64,000 nucleotides of DNA from Chelatococcus sp. YT9 (GTDB lineage Bacteria > Pseudomonadota > Alphaproteobacteria > Rhizobiales > Beijerinckiaceae), in assembly GCF_018398315.1 (NCBI RefSeq), contig NZ_JAHBRW010000001.1:4100501-4164500 (forward strand), written 5' to 3'. Both the position numbers and the translations under genes were made by a program. Numbering within the stretch: position 1 is the stretch's first letter; the number at the start of each line of letters is the position of its first letter. The notes under the pieces were generated by a model that was not told the origin of the DNA, made no database searches, and saw nothing but the letters and a program-made list of their open reading frames with translations. Shown in pieces: positions 9,549-18,605 of this stretch.

Positions 9549-10988
9549 ATGGCCGATCAATACGACATCATCGTCATCGGTGGCGGTCCCGGCGGTTATG
9601 TAGCCGCGATCCGTGCTGCGCAGCTGGGCTTCAAGACGGCCGTCGTGGAGCGCGAGCATCTCGGCGGGATCTGCCTGAACTGGGGCTGCATTCCCACCAA
9701 GGCGCTGCTGCGCTCCGCGGAAATCTATCACTACGCCACCCACGCCAAGGACTACGGGCTGGTCCTCGAGGGCACGATCCGTCCCGATCCAGCCGCCGTC
9801 GTGAAGCGTTCGCGCGGGGTCTCGACCCAACTGAACAATGGCGTCGCGTTCCTTATGAAGAAGAACAAGATCGACGTCATCTGGGGACAGGCGACGATCG
9901 CCAAGCCCGGCGAGATCGTCGTGAAGGACGCGGCCAAGCCGCGCGACGGCACGGCCGCGGCGCCGAAGAGCACCAAGGGCGCCGGCACCTATGCAGCCAA
10001 GCATATCATCGTGGCGACGGGTGCCCGCCCGCGCGTGCTGCCCGGCCTTGAGCCCGACGGCAAGCTGGTCTGGACGTATTTCGAGGCCATGGTCCCCGAG
10101 ACTATGCCGAAGTCCTTGCTGGTCGTCGGTTCAGGCGCGATCGGCATCGAGTTCGCTTCCTTCTACCGCACGCTGGGCGCTGAGGTGACGGTCGTCGAGG
10201 TGCTGCCGCAGATCCTGCCGGTCGAAGATGCCGAGATCGCCGCGCTGGCGCGCAAGCGCTTCGAGAAGCAGGGCATCAAGGTAATGACCGGCGCCAAAGT
10301 CACCAAGCTCGACAAGAAGGCGGACAGCGTGACCGCCACGATCGACGACGGCAAGGGCGGCACCCAGAGCCTCACCGTCGACCGGGTCATCTCGGCGGTG
10401 GGCGTCGTCGGCAATATCGAGAACCTCGGGCTTGAGGCGCTCGGCGTGACCATCGACCGCGGCACGATCAAGACCGACGGTCTCGGCAAGACCTCCGTCG
10501 CCGGCATCTATGCGATCGGCGACGTGGCCGGTCCGCCCATGCTGGCGCACAAGGCCGAGCACGAGGGCGTCATCTGCGTCGAAGCCATCAAGGGCCTGCA
10601 CCCGCACGCCATGGACAAGCTGATGATCCCCGGCTGCACCTACTGCCACCCGCAGATCGCCTCCGTCGGTTTGACGGAAGCCAAGGCCAAGGAGGCGGGC
10701 TACGACATCCGCGTCGGCCGTTTCCCCTTCGTCGGCAACGGCAAGGCGATCGCGCTCGGCGAGCCGGACGGCCTGGTGAAGACGATCTTCGACAAGAAGA
10801 CCGGCAAGCTCCTCGGCGCTCACATGATCGGCGCCGAAGTGACGGAACTCATCCAGGGCTTCGTGATTGCCATGAACCTGGAGACGACCGAGGAAGAGCT
10901 GATCAACTCCGTCTTCCCGCATCCGACGCTGTCTGAGATGATGCACGAAAGCGTCATGGACGCCTATGGGCGGGTGATCCATACTTAG
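9549..10988 (+). CDS. lpd: Dihydrolipoamide dehydrogenase, E3 of pyruvate dehydrogenase
   Basis: A 479-residue flavoprotein disulfide reductase reoxidising dihydrolipoyl groups with NAD+. FAD site IIVIGGGPGGYVAAIRAAQLG, redox pair in GGICLNWGCIPTKALL, NAD site LLVVGSGAIGIEFASFY, second FAD motif IYAIGDVAGPPMLAHKA and the C-terminal catalytic H-E region HPTLSEMMHES are all present. A short polar insertion (about residues 119-140, Lys/Ala/Thr-rich) before IIVATGARPR is typical of PDH-linked rhizobial E3. It ends the pdh operon. Confidence 0.96.
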   Translation: MADQYDIIVIGGGPGGYVAAIRAAQLGFKTAVVEREHLGGICLNWGCIPTKALLRSAEIYHYATHAKDYGLVLEGTIRPDPAAVVKRSRGVSTQLNNGVAFLMKKNKIDVIWGQATIAKPGEIVVKDAAKPRDGTAAAPKSTKGAGTYAAKHIIVATGARPRVLPGLEPDGKLVWTYFEAMVPETMPKSLLVVGSGAIGIEFASFYRTLGAEVTVVEVLPQILPVEDAEIAALARKRFEKQGIKVMTGAKVTKLDKKADSVTATIDDGKGGTQSLTVDRVISAVGVVGNIENLGLEALGVTIDRGTIKTDGLGKTSVAGIYAIGDVAGPPMLAHKAEHEGVICVEAIKGLHPHAMDKLMIPGCTYCHPQIASVGLTEAKAKEAGYDIRVGRFPFVGNGKAIALGEPDGLVKTIFDKKTGKLLGAHMIGAEVTELIQGFVIAMNLETTEEELINSVFPHPTLSEMMHESVMDAYGRVIHT

Positions 10989-11131
10989 GCGGCTGTGGAA
11001 AGCCGCTTACCTTGATGATTGGCAATGGCGGATCGATCACTCCGGACCGAGCTGGTTGGCTCCGCCCTGACCGGCTCATCGTCGGCTACGAGCCGGATAC
11101 GACCGATTCCAGTCTCTTTCCTGGCTTGAGC

Positions 11132-11156
11132 GGAACTGTTCCGGTCTGCTAGCGTT
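11132..11156 (+). promoter_or_regulatory. EcfG-type general stress promoter of the GlsB-like gene
   Basis: GGAAC (11132-11136), a 16-base spacer and CGTT (11153-11156) match exactly the -35/-10 consensus of alphaproteobacterial EcfG sigma factors. It lies 47 bases upstream of ATG 11204. GlsB/YeaQ/YmgE-type membrane proteins are stress-associated, which fits. Confidence 0.75.
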
Positions 11157-11203
11157 TGTTCCTCGCCGTTAACCGAACGGCAGCGCAGCAAGGGTCTGGA
11201 AAC

Positions 11204-11458
11204 ATGCAGGGTGTTGGCATTATCGGGGCGATTATCGTCGGAATTCTCGCCGGCTATATCGCAGAGAAAGTCATGAGCCGAAGCCACGGGCTTTTCACCA
11301 ATCTCATCGTGGGTTTGGTGGGCGCGCTCATCGGACCCTTCATTCTCAGCGCCCTCAACCTCATGCCGACGAGCGCCGGCTTCTGGCCAAGCCTCGTCGT
11401 TTCAACGGTCGGCGCCATTGTTCTGCTTTTTATTATGGGGCTGTTCCAGAAGCGCTAA
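11204..11458 (+). CDS. GlsB/YeaQ/YmgE family stress response membrane protein
   Basis: An 84-residue hydrophobic protein with glycine-rich membrane segments: about residues 3-22 (GIIGAIIVGILAGYIAEKV), 30-50 (FTNLIVGLVGALIGPFIL) and 58-80 (PSLVVSTVGAIVLLFIMGLF). This is the transglycosylase-associated small membrane protein family. Its biochemical role is not settled. I chose ATG 11204, where the conserved family N-terminus begins. The longer frame from 11156 would start inside the predicted promoter. An EcfG-type promoter upstream suggests general stress induction. Confidence 0.88.
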   Translation: MQGVGIIGAIIVGILAGYIAEKVMSRSHGLFTNLIVGLVGALIGPFILSALNLMPTSAGFWPSLVVSTVGAIVLLFIMGLFQKR

Positions 11459-11465
11459 AGGATGT

Positions 11466-12632
11466 CTATTTCGTAGCCGGCAAGTCGCCAGCAGCGCCCG
11501 GTGCTGCCAAAGCTGCCGGCTCAACCCGCCGCGACCATTCGCGCAGAGGCCGCTCGATCACCCGGTAGGAGAGCGCCGCCGCGACCACCGTGCCACCGAG
11601 ATAGGCCGCCAGCAGACCATGGGCGGCCAGAGCCCGCACGAATATGGACTGGCCGTTTGCCTCGAGAAACGCGGTTACTGGCCGGTAAACCATCCAGCCC
11701 AGGCCCTTGGCAACGATGAGGTGCCAAAGATAGATCCCATAGGACAGGGTGCCGAGACCGACGAGCGCCGGGGCCTTGAGGATCCGCGAGACGATGCCCC
11801 GCTGATGGGCGAATACGATGACCATTGCGGGAAAGAGAGCAACGATCGCAAACACGGCAGGCGTCTGATTGTCGATAATGGCCAGCCCTGCGAGGAGAAG
11901 GGTGACGAGCGCGATTTCAGTGAAGCTCGTCGCTCCGGCGGATCTCCAGATACGGCCATCGCGGGTGCTCTCGAACAGGCGCCACGCCAGGGCACCGACG
12001 AAGAAGCCGAACATCCCGCGGCCAATGCCAAGCCCCGTAACGGACAGGTACGTATAGCGGCCTGGGTCTGCCGGCATTGCGCAGACCAGCGCCAGGCCGA
12101 GAGAGGCGAGCCCGACGTAGAGGCCGATGCGCAGGCGATCACGACCGCCCGCCGCCATCACGATGGCCGCAAAGATCAGGTAGCTCCAGATTTCAGCGGA
12201 AATGCTCCAGCTCGGCCAATTGAAGACATCGACGGCGGTGGTGCCAAGCGCATGAAGCAGCGCGACCATATGCAGGAAATCACCAAGAGTCGCGGCGGCC
12301 TGGTTGCCGCTGCCGCTGGCACCAGACCTCTGCATCACGAGGACCATGACGCCGAAAATCGCTAGGGTGGTGATATGCAGCGGATAAAGGCGCCAGAAGC
12401 GTCGCCATGCGAAGCGCGTCACCGCTCGCGGCGTCGACAGCCGCCGCTCATAGTTCATGGCAATCACGAAGCCGGACAGCACGAGAAAGAAATCGACCGC
12501 CAGATAGAGCGACTGCACCAAGGCCGTCTCGTTGCCGAGGAAAGGCACTGGCGCATGCAGCAGCGCTACTGCCAAGGCGAACACGCCGCGCCAGCTGTCA
12601 AGAACGACGAGTTGCGAAGCCTCTCGCTTCAT
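11466..12632 (-). CDS. Acyltransferase family 3 membrane protein (OafA/YrhL-like), distal gene of pair
   Basis: A 388-residue integral membrane acyltransferase with about ten hydrophobic segments. The family N-terminus is clear: LDSWRGVFALAVALLHA with the catalytic-type histidine, LAVDFFLVLSGFVIAMNY, and the RFxWRRFWRLYPLH segment. The C-terminal LSYGIYLWHLIVAKGL and YRVIERPLR motifs are also typical. Such enzymes O-acetylate surface polysaccharides, peptidoglycan or lipids, and the substrate here is unknown. The start ATG overlaps the stop of the upstream acyltransferase (ATGA, 12629-12632), so the pair is translationally coupled. The frame extends further upstream, but only by overlapping the partner gene. 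Confidence 0.88.
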   Translation of the reverse strand: MKREASQLVVLDSWRGVFALAVALLHAPVPFLGNETALVQSLYLAVDFFLVLSGFVIAMNYERRLSTPRAVTRFAWRRFWRLYPLHITTLAIFGVMVLVMQRSGASGSGNQAAATLGDFLHMVALLHALGTTAVDVFNWPSWSISAEIWSYLIFAAIVMAAGGRDRLRIGLYVGLASLGLALVCAMPADPGRYTYLSVTGLGIGRGMFGFFVGALAWRLFESTRDGRIWRSAGATSFTEIALVTLLLAGLAIIDNQTPAVFAIVALFPAMVIVFAHQRGIVSRILKAPALVGLGTLSYGIYLWHLIVAKGLGWMVYRPVTAFLEANGQSIFVRALAAHGLLAAYLGGTVVAAALSYRVIERPLREWSRRVEPAALAAPGAAGDLPATK

Positions 12633-13774
12633 GAGGCCTGTCCCTCTGGTAAGGGGGCATGCTGCGGCGCCCGCCGAACAGCGCGTCGCGATTTCAGCGC
12701 GAGAGCGGGTTTCTCGACCAGCAACCACGATCCAAGAGCGACGATCAGAACGACTGGCAGTACTTGGACGATGAGAATCCAAGGGCTCGACGGCTGCAGA
12801 AACTGGAACACGGCCTGCTCCAGGGGGAAGCCGTAAAGATAAATGCCGTAGGAGAAGTCTGCACCGGCGAGCAGCGTTAGCAGCGGCTTTGCCGGGGTGA
12901 GCCAGCCCGCCAACTCCGATCCGACCACGGGAAGCGACCCGCCGAGCCAGGCTGTCGGGAGAAAGGCCAGCCAAAGCGCTCCGTAGCATTCGGTGAGAAT
13001 CATGACCGGCAGCCCGAACGTCGTGCGGGCAAGCGCGAGCGATAGCAGGATGCCGCCAATAACAAGCCGGCCGTCCAACGGCATCTTCCGGCGATAGAGC
13101 CACGCGCCGACACCGAGCGCAAAGCACATGCCAAGCCGCGCAAAAGAATGGATCGCATCCGGCAGGACTATCCTCGAGGGCAGACTCATCAGCGCAAAGC
13201 CGATCGCGCAAGCCGCGAGCGCGACCGCGGGGCAGCGCTTGAGCAGCACAACCCCGCCGATAGCAAGAAGGGCGTAGCAGGCGATCTCGTATTTGATCGT
13301 CCAGATGGTGATCATCGCCTCATGAGCCGGCTGGTTCGCGAATACGCCGGGCAGGCTGGCATGACCATTGAAACGCGGAACAACATCCACAAGGAAGCGC
13401 CAGGTGCCGCCGTCGCGAAGATAAGCTCCCAGCGGTAGCGATGTAACAAGCGGCCCGATGACGAAGGCGGTAAAGAGCGTCGCCACGACGAGGCCGGGCA
13501 GCAGGCGCAGAGCGCGGGCGCGCGCATAGGCCTTGGCCCCCCGCCGCTCCAGGCTTTGCACGACGAGAAAGCCCGAGAGGGCGAAAAACAGATTCACCGC
13601 ATGCTGGCCGAGATCGAGCCCTGTTTCGTCAAGAAGCGGTTCGCGCACGTCCGCGCCGCGGAATACGAAAAAGGCGTGGCTCACGAGCACGCAGCCGGCA
13701 AGAATGTGCCGTAACGACAGAAAATTGTCCCGGCCGCGGGCCAGGCCGTCCGATACTGTCGCAATAGGGGACAT
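12629..13774 (-). CDS. Acyltransferase family 3 membrane protein, proximal gene of pair
   Basis: A 381-residue polytopic membrane protein of the same superfamily as its downstream partner but clearly different in sequence. Landmarks are LRHILAGCVLVSHAFFVF with the conserved histidine, VNLFFALSGFLVVQSLERRG, and the C-terminal DFSYGIYLYGFPLEQAV followed by LLVEKPAL. These place it in the OafA/NodX-like group that modifies extracellular glycans. It reads divergently from lipA across 147 bases. Its coupling to a second acyltransferase suggests two modifications of one glycan, or a hetero-oligomer. That is inference. Confidence 0.86.
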   Translation of the reverse strand: MSPIATVSDGLARGRDNFLSLRHILAGCVLVSHAFFVFRGADVREPLLDETGLDLGQHAVNLFFALSGFLVVQSLERRGAKAYARARALRLLPGLVVATLFTAFVIGPLVTSLPLGAYLRDGGTWRFLVDVVPRFNGHASLPGVFANQPAHEAMITIWTIKYEIACYALLAIGGVVLLKRCPAVALAACAIGFALMSLPSRIVLPDAIHSFARLGMCFALGVGAWLYRRKMPLDGRLVIGGILLSLALARTTFGLPVMILTECYGALWLAFLPTAWLGGSLPVVGSELAGWLTPAKPLLTLLAGADFSYGIYLYGFPLEQAVFQFLQPSSPWILIVQVLPVVLIVALGSWLLVEKPALALKSRRAVRRAPQHAPLPEGQAS

Positions 13775-13921
13775 TCGTTCCTGCCCTTAGGACATCATGA
13801 GCCAATCCGATAGCGCCCGCGCAGGATACATGCCAACTATGACCCCGCCTTCCTTGTGACAGACGGCCAAGCTCTATATGTAGGGACGGTTGGCGCGTGT
13901 ATGACGCAGAGCGAGGCCCCT

Positions 13922-14917
13922 ATGGCGGTTGTATTGGATCTCATCAACGGCAAGGATCGACGCGCCAAGCTCGGTGCGCCGGGCGATGTCGAGGCCAAAC
14001 GGCACCCTGAAAAGGCTCACCGCCCGGATCAGCCGGTGCTTCGCAAGCCGGAATGGATCCGCGTCAAGGCGCCAGGGTCTCCAAAATGGGCCGAAACCCA
14101 CCGCATCGTTCGCGACAACAAGCTCGTTACCGTGTGCGAGGAGGCCGGTTGCCCGAATATTGGCGAGTGCTGGGAAAAGAAGCACGCCACCTTCATGATC
14201 ATGGGTGACACCTGCACGCGGGCCTGTGCCTTCTGCAACGTGAAGACCGGCTTGCCCCAGGCCCTCGATCCCAACGAGCCTGAATCGGTCGCGATCGCCG
14301 TCGAGAAGCTTGGCCTGACCCATGTGGTCATCACATCAGTCGATCGCGACGACCTGGCCGACGGTGGCGCGGCGCATTTCGCTGCGGTCATCCAGGCGAT
14401 CCGCGCGCGTTCTCCAAAGACGACGATCGAGATCCTCACGCCGGACTTTCTCCGCAAGAAGGGCGCGCTCGAGGTCGTCGTCGCTGCCCGCCCCGACGTG
14501 TTCAACCACAATCTGGAAACCGTCCCGTCCAAATATTTGAAGGTGCGGCCCGGCGCCCGCTATTTCCACTCCATTCGCCTGTTGCAGCAGGTCAAGGAGC
14601 TCGACCCCTCCATCTTCACCAAATCCGGGATCATGGTCGGCCTCGGCGAGGAGCGGAACGAGGTTCTGCAATTGATGGACGACCTGCGATCGGCAGACGT
14701 GGATTTCATCACGATCGGCCAATATCTGCAGCCAACGAAAAAGCACCACCCCATCCTTCGTTTCGTGACGCCGGATGAATTCAAGGCGTATGAAACGACG
14801 GCTTATGCCAAGGGCTTCCTGAAAGTATCCTCCAGCCCGCTGACACGCTCCTCGCATCACGCCGGCGAGGACTTCGAGGAATTGAAGGCGGCGCGCTCCC
14901 TGAAGCTTGGACTGTGA
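13922..14917 (+). CDS. lipA: Lipoyl synthase LipA
   Basis: A 331-residue radical SAM enzyme inserting two sulfurs into protein-bound octanoyl groups, completing the lipoyl cofactors used by PdhB and PdhC in this window. The auxiliary cluster motif [12 protein letters not shown] and radical-SAM motif CTRACAFC are intact, and the C-terminal serine ligand region [13 protein letters not shown] is present. I chose ATG 13922 ([10 protein letters not shown]), preceded by GCGAGG, because the family N-terminus begins there. An in-frame ATG at 13901 adds 7 residues without a clear ribosome site. Confidence 0.97.
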   Translation: MAVVLDLINGKDRRAKLGAPGDVEAKRHPEKAHRPDQPVLRKPEWIRVKAPGSPKWAETHRIVRDNKLVTVCEEAGCPNIGECWEKKHATFMIMGDTCTRACAFCNVKTGLPQALDPNEPESVAIAVEKLGLTHVVITSVDRDDLADGGAAHFAAVIQAIRARSPKTTIEILTPDFLRKKGALEVVVAARPDVFNHNLETVPSKYLKVRPGARYFHSIRLLQQVKELDPSIFTKSGIMVGLGEERNEVLQLMDDLRSADVDFITIGQYLQPTKKHHPILRFVTPDEFKAYETTAYAKGFLKVSSSPLTRSSHHAGEDFEELKAARSLKLGL

Positions 14918-14994
14918 CGCAGGCTCTCGCGGCGGCATGGCGGCCTGTTCTTCTGACTTGCGCCGGCGGCCACCCGTCCCCATAAGTTTGTGCC

Positions 14995-15471
14995 ATGCCT
15001 TCCTTTCGTGACAGCCGCACCGTCCCGCAGCCGCCTGAGGCCATGTTCGCCCTGGTGGCGGACGTGGAGCGCTACCCTGAATTCCTGCCCCTTTGCGAGA
15101 GCTTGAAGATTCGCCGTCGCTCCCAGAGCGGGGAGGGGGTCGAAACGCTCGTTGCTGACATGGGCGTCGGCTACAAGTCGATCCGTGAGAATTTCACGAG
15201 CCGCGTGACGCTCGATCGCCCGCGCTTGAAGATACTCGTGGAATATGTCGACGGCCCGTTCCGCTATCTTGAGAATCGCTGGAGCTTTCGCCCCATCGAG
15301 GGCGGCGGGTGCAAGGTGGATTTCTACATTACCTACGAGTTCAAGAGCTTCGCCTTGAAGCTTTTGATGGGCGCCTTGTTCGACAAGGCGTTTGCGCGAT
15401 TTGCGGATGCATTCGTTGCCCGGGCGGCGAGCCTTTACGGCAAGGGCGGAGCATTGCCCGCCTCGGTGTGA
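14995..15471 (+). CDS. COQ10/RatA-like START-domain ubiquinone-binding protein
   Basis: A 158-residue SRPBCC/START-fold protein of the COQ10-RatA family. The N-terminal RTVPQPPEAMFALVADVERYPEFLP region is split across about residues 7-32, with the characteristic ERYPEFLPLCESLKI. The C-terminus has LMGALFDKAFARFADAFVARA. Family members bind coenzyme Q and support respiratory function. Some are annotated as RatA toxins, but no antitoxin partner is present, so the COQ10-like role is more likely. It lies downstream of lipA, which is the usual alphaproteobacterial order. Confidence 0.88.
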   Translation: MPSFRDSRTVPQPPEAMFALVADVERYPEFLPLCESLKIRRRSQSGEGVETLVADMGVGYKSIRENFTSRVTLDRPRLKILVEYVDGPFRYLENRWSFRPIEGGGCKVDFYITYEFKSFALKLLMGALFDKAFARFADAFVARAASLYGKGGALPASV

Positions 15472-15485
15472 GCGCGATCCTGCTC

Positions 15486-16013
15486 TCACGCAATAAGCGG
15501 CTGTCGGGCGATTTCCGCGAGAAGGTCGAGTGCCTGCTCGACCGACCGGCGCCGAATGACGCCCCGCCCGAGATCCCCGAAACGCCGCTCGGCATGGAGC
15601 GTCGCGAAGCCACGGCGCGCGGCGGCGAAATGCACGAGGCCAACGGGCTTGGCCTCGCTGCCGCCGCCCGGCCCGGCAATGCCTGTGATCGCCACCGAGA
15701 CATCAGCCAGCGTGCGGGCAAGCGCCCCCTCGGCCATCGCGCGGGCCACCGTCTCACTCACCGCCCCATGCTGCGTAATCAACGCTTCGGGAACCCCGAT
15801 CGCGCTGTGCTTGGCCTCGTTGGAATAGGTGACGAACCCGCCCTCGACGGTTTCCGATGATCCCGGCAACTCGGTCAGGACGGCAGCGACGAGACCGCCC
15901 GTGCAGGATTCGGCGGTGACGATACGCAGGCCAAGACCGCGACACAGCTCGAGCACGCCCTTTGCATGCAGGACGAGATCCCGATCGATACGCGTGAATT
16001 CGATATCCGCCAT
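15486..16013 (-). CDS. pncC: Nicotinamide-nucleotide amidase (CinA C-terminal family)
   Basis: A 175-residue stand-alone CinA C-terminal domain that deamidates NMN to nicotinate mononucleotide in pyridine nucleotide recycling. The signature VTAESCTGGLVAAVLTELPGSS with the catalytic serine lies near residues 32-53, followed by GGFVTYSNEAKHSAIGV and ITGIAGPGGGSEAKPVGLV. Length is normal for the single-domain form. It lies 119 bases downstream of ispDF on the same strand and is convergent with the COQ10-like gene, separated by 14 bases. Confidence 0.94.
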   Translation of the reverse strand: MADIEFTRIDRDLVLHAKGVLELCRGLGLRIVTAESCTGGLVAAVLTELPGSSETVEGGFVTYSNEAKHSAIGVPEALITQHGAVSETVARAMAEGALARTLADVSVAITGIAGPGGGSEAKPVGLVHFAAARRGFATLHAERRFGDLGRGVIRRRSVEQALDLLAEIARQPLIA

Positions 16014-16132
16014 CCTCGATGCTCCTCTGGCTCACTAGGCAGGTCTGTGTGTGGCAGACGCGCGTCACTTTGACGTAACGAGCAGATCCGCCGATCGGAA
16101 TGGAAACATGCAGGTTCCGCCCCGGATTTGCC

Positions 16133-17332
16133 TCATGCTCCTTCCGGCAGCCGGATACTGACCACCGCCTGCGCCGCGATCCCCTCGCGGCGCCCCGTGA
16201 ATCCGAGTTGCTCCGACGTGGTCGCCTTCACCGAGACCGCCGAAATCGGCACATCCACGATGGTGGCGATGCGGGCGCGCATGGCGTCGCGATGCGGCCC
16301 GATCTTTGGCGCTTCGCAGATGATTGTCAGGTCGAGATGATCGGGCCGACCGCCGCGCGCCCGCAGGCGCTCGACCGCGTAGGCCAGGAACTGGTCAGAG
16401 GCAGCGCCCCGCCATTGCGGATCGCTTGGCGGAAAATGGCTGCCGATATCGCCGTCAGCCATCGCGCCGAAGACCGCGTCGGTCAGCGCATGCAAGGCCA
16501 CGTCACCGTCGGAATGGGCGACGACACCCCGATCATGGGGCAGTCGCAGGCCTCCGATCCAGATGTGATCTCCCGGGCCGAAAGCATGAACGTCATAGCC
16601 GATCCCCGCGCGGCTGATCAGGGTGGTCGAGGGTGCCAGGCGGCGTTCAGCTTCCACGATGTCCTCGCCACTGGTGATCTTCATATTGCCGGCCTCGCCG
16701 TCGAAAATATGGACGCTATGGCCAGCCCATTCGGCGAGCGTGCCGTCATCGGTGAAGCTGGTCAAACCTTCGGCGACCGCACGGCGATGGGCGGCGAGCA
16801 GCGGCGCGAAGGCGAAAGCCTGCGGGGTCTGGACGCGCCGCAGCAGGTCTCGGTCCGGCGTTTCGCAAATCCTGCCGTTGTGGTCGACGCGCTTTATGGT
16901 GTCGGCAATCTTCACGCCCGGCACCGCCGCGGCATGGGCGATACCCGCGGCAACAGCACGCCTGACGAGTTGCGGCGAAACGAACGGCCGGGCAGCGTCG
17001 TGAACCAGCACGAAGTCCGGCGCGTCCTTCCCGCTTGCTAACGATTCGAGCCCGGCCATGACCGAGAGCTGCCGTGTCGCGCCGCCGGCGACGGGGTGCG
17101 CCAGCCGGTCCCTCACCGCAGCCGGCAGTGCGGCGATGACGTCGCGATAATAGGAACCGTCATCGGGATGTATAACGACGACGATACGCTCGATGTCCGA
17201 CTGATCGGAGATGGCTGAAAGCGTATGGCCAAGCACCGCACGACCGGCAACTTGGCGGTACTGCTTCGCAATCTCTCCCCCCAGACGCGTCCCGCGTCCG
17301 GCCGCCACGATGATCGCTGCAATCTTCGGCAT
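16133..17332 (-). CDS. ispDF: Bifunctional MEP-pathway enzyme IspD/IspF
   Basis: A 399-residue fusion. IspD (about 1-225: [50 protein letters not shown]) makes CDP-methylerythritol. IspF (about 235-399: [47 protein letters not shown]) forms the cyclic diphosphate. The middle enzyme IspE is encoded elsewhere. The fusion is common in alphaproteobacteria. I chose ATG 17332, preceded by AAGG at a spacing of 5. A GTG at 17347 would add five residues upstream of the nucleotide-binding motif. It diverges from dusB. Confidence 0.96.
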   Translation of the reverse strand: MPKIAAIIVAAGRGTRLGGEIAKQYRQVAGRAVLGHTLSAISDQSDIERIVVVIHPDDGSYYRDVIAALPAAVRDRLAHPVAGGATRQLSVMAGLESLASGKDAPDFVLVHDAARPFVSPQLVRRAVAAGIAHAAAVPGVKIADTIKRVDHNGRICETPDRDLLRRVQTPQAFAFAPLLAAHRRAVAEGLTSFTDDGTLAEWAGHSVHIFDGEAGNMKITSGEDIVEAERRLAPSTTLISRAGIGYDVHAFGPGDHIWIGGLRLPHDRGVVAHSDGDVALHALTDAVFGAMADGDIGSHFPPSDPQWRGAASDQFLAYAVERLRARGGRPDHLDLTIICEAPKIGPHRDAMRARIATIVDVPISAVSVKATTSEQLGFTGRREGIAAQAVVSIRLPEGA

Positions 17333-17490
17333 TCGAACCTTGTCCACTCCGGTGACAGGCGCCTATAGGCCGCGGGCTCATTTCTTACAATGCTCTTGTG
17401 ACGGATCATGACGGCTGAGACCAGGCCGATCACGATCTCTCCCAGGCCAGCAATAAGGGCGGGACAAAGGGTTTTGTTTAATTTATAAGC

Positions 17491-18534
17491 ATGGCCATGA
17501 ATGATGCGGAAATGGGCACAGACACTGACATCTCCCAGTGGCGCCCGACCCTTGCCTTGGGTGCTGTGCTCGCCCCCATGTCCGGCATCACGGACGTCGC
17601 GTTCCGACGGATCGCGCACCGCTTCGGCGCGTCACTCGTCGTTTCGGAGATGGTCGCCAGCCAGGAACTCGTGGACGGATCGCAGGAGGCTGTCCTGCGG
17701 GCGGAAGGTGCTGGAATAACACCCCATGTGGTCCAGCTCGCCGGCTGCGATGCGCATTGGATGGGTGAGGCGGCGCGGGTGGCTGAGGCTTCCGGCGCGG
17801 CGATGATCGACATCAACATGGGATGCCCGGCCAAGCGCGTGATCGGCGGATGGGCGGGATCGGCGCTGATGCGGGATCTCGATCACGCCACATCGTTGAT
17901 CGAGGCAGTGGTCGCAGCGGTCAAGATCCCCGTTTCCGTAAAGATGCGGCTCGGCTGGGACGATGGGAGCCAGAACGCCGATGAGCTCGCCCGCCGGGCG
18001 GAAATATCGGGTGCTGTCCTCATCACCGTCCATGGCCGCACGCGGCAGCAGTTCTACAAGGGCACAGCCAACTGGGGCGCGGTGCGGCGCGTGCGCGAGG
18101 TCACCACGCTGCCTCTCGTCGTTAATGGTGACATAGCCGACGTTTCGGACGCCCGCGCAGCCCTAGACCAAGCCGGCGCGGACGCGGTGATGATCGGCCG
18201 CGCCGCGGTCGGGCAGCCGTGGCTGGTTGGCCAGATCGCCGCTGAACTCCGCGGCGGGAAGGTCACGCCGCTGCCATCCCCCGCTCTCAAGACGGAAGCA
18301 ATCACAGAGCATTACACAGCCCTTCTCACGCTCTATGGAAAGAAGATCGGCCTTCGCCATGCCCGAAAGCATCTCGCAGCCTATTGCGCGGATGCGGAGC
18401 GGCATGGCAGCGCCACGGCTGCCAGTTGCCGCGCTGAGCTCGTGACCAGCGAGCAGCCGGAGCGTGTGCTGGCGCTCCTCCAGGGGCTTTATGAAGGCAG
18501 CCTCGCAAGCCCTGTGCACCGCGAAGCGGCGTGA
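17491..18534 (+). CDS. dusB: tRNA-dihydrouridine synthase DusB (NifR3)
   Basis: A 347-residue FMN-dependent enzyme reducing uridines in the tRNA D-loop. Landmarks are LAPMSGITDVAFRRIA near residue 30, VVSEMVAS, VQLAGCDAHWM, the catalytic-cysteine motif INMGCPAKRV followed by GGWAGSALM, ITVHGRTRQQFYKG and VNGDIADVSDA with the FMN-phosphate loop VMIGRAAVGQPW. The order dusB-ntrB-ntrC-ntrY-ntrX is a conserved rhizobial arrangement, for which dusB was historically called nifR3. Only 71 bases separate it from ntrB, suggesting cotranscription. Confidence 0.95.
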   Translation: MAMNDAEMGTDTDISQWRPTLALGAVLAPMSGITDVAFRRIAHRFGASLVVSEMVASQELVDGSQEAVLRAEGAGITPHVVQLAGCDAHWMGEAARVAEASGAAMIDINMGCPAKRVIGGWAGSALMRDLDHATSLIEAVVAAVKIPVSVKMRLGWDDGSQNADELARRAEISGAVLITVHGRTRQQFYKGTANWGAVRRVREVTTLPLVVNGDIADVSDARAALDQAGADAVMIGRAAVGQPWLVGQIAAELRGGKVTPLPSPALKTEAITEHYTALLTLYGKKIGLRHARKHLAAYCADAERHGSATAASCRAELVTSEQPERVLALLQGLYEGSLASPVHREAA

Positions 18535-18605
18535 CAATCGACCGGTCTCGCGAGGGACACGGAAAAAGGCGGACTTGAACCCGACTTCAGCCCAACCGGA
18601 TAGGC

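Noticed and set aside
14995-15471. RatA-type toxin of a toxin-antitoxin pair
   Set aside because: There is no RatB-like partner; the sequence and the position after lipA fit the COQ10-like group.
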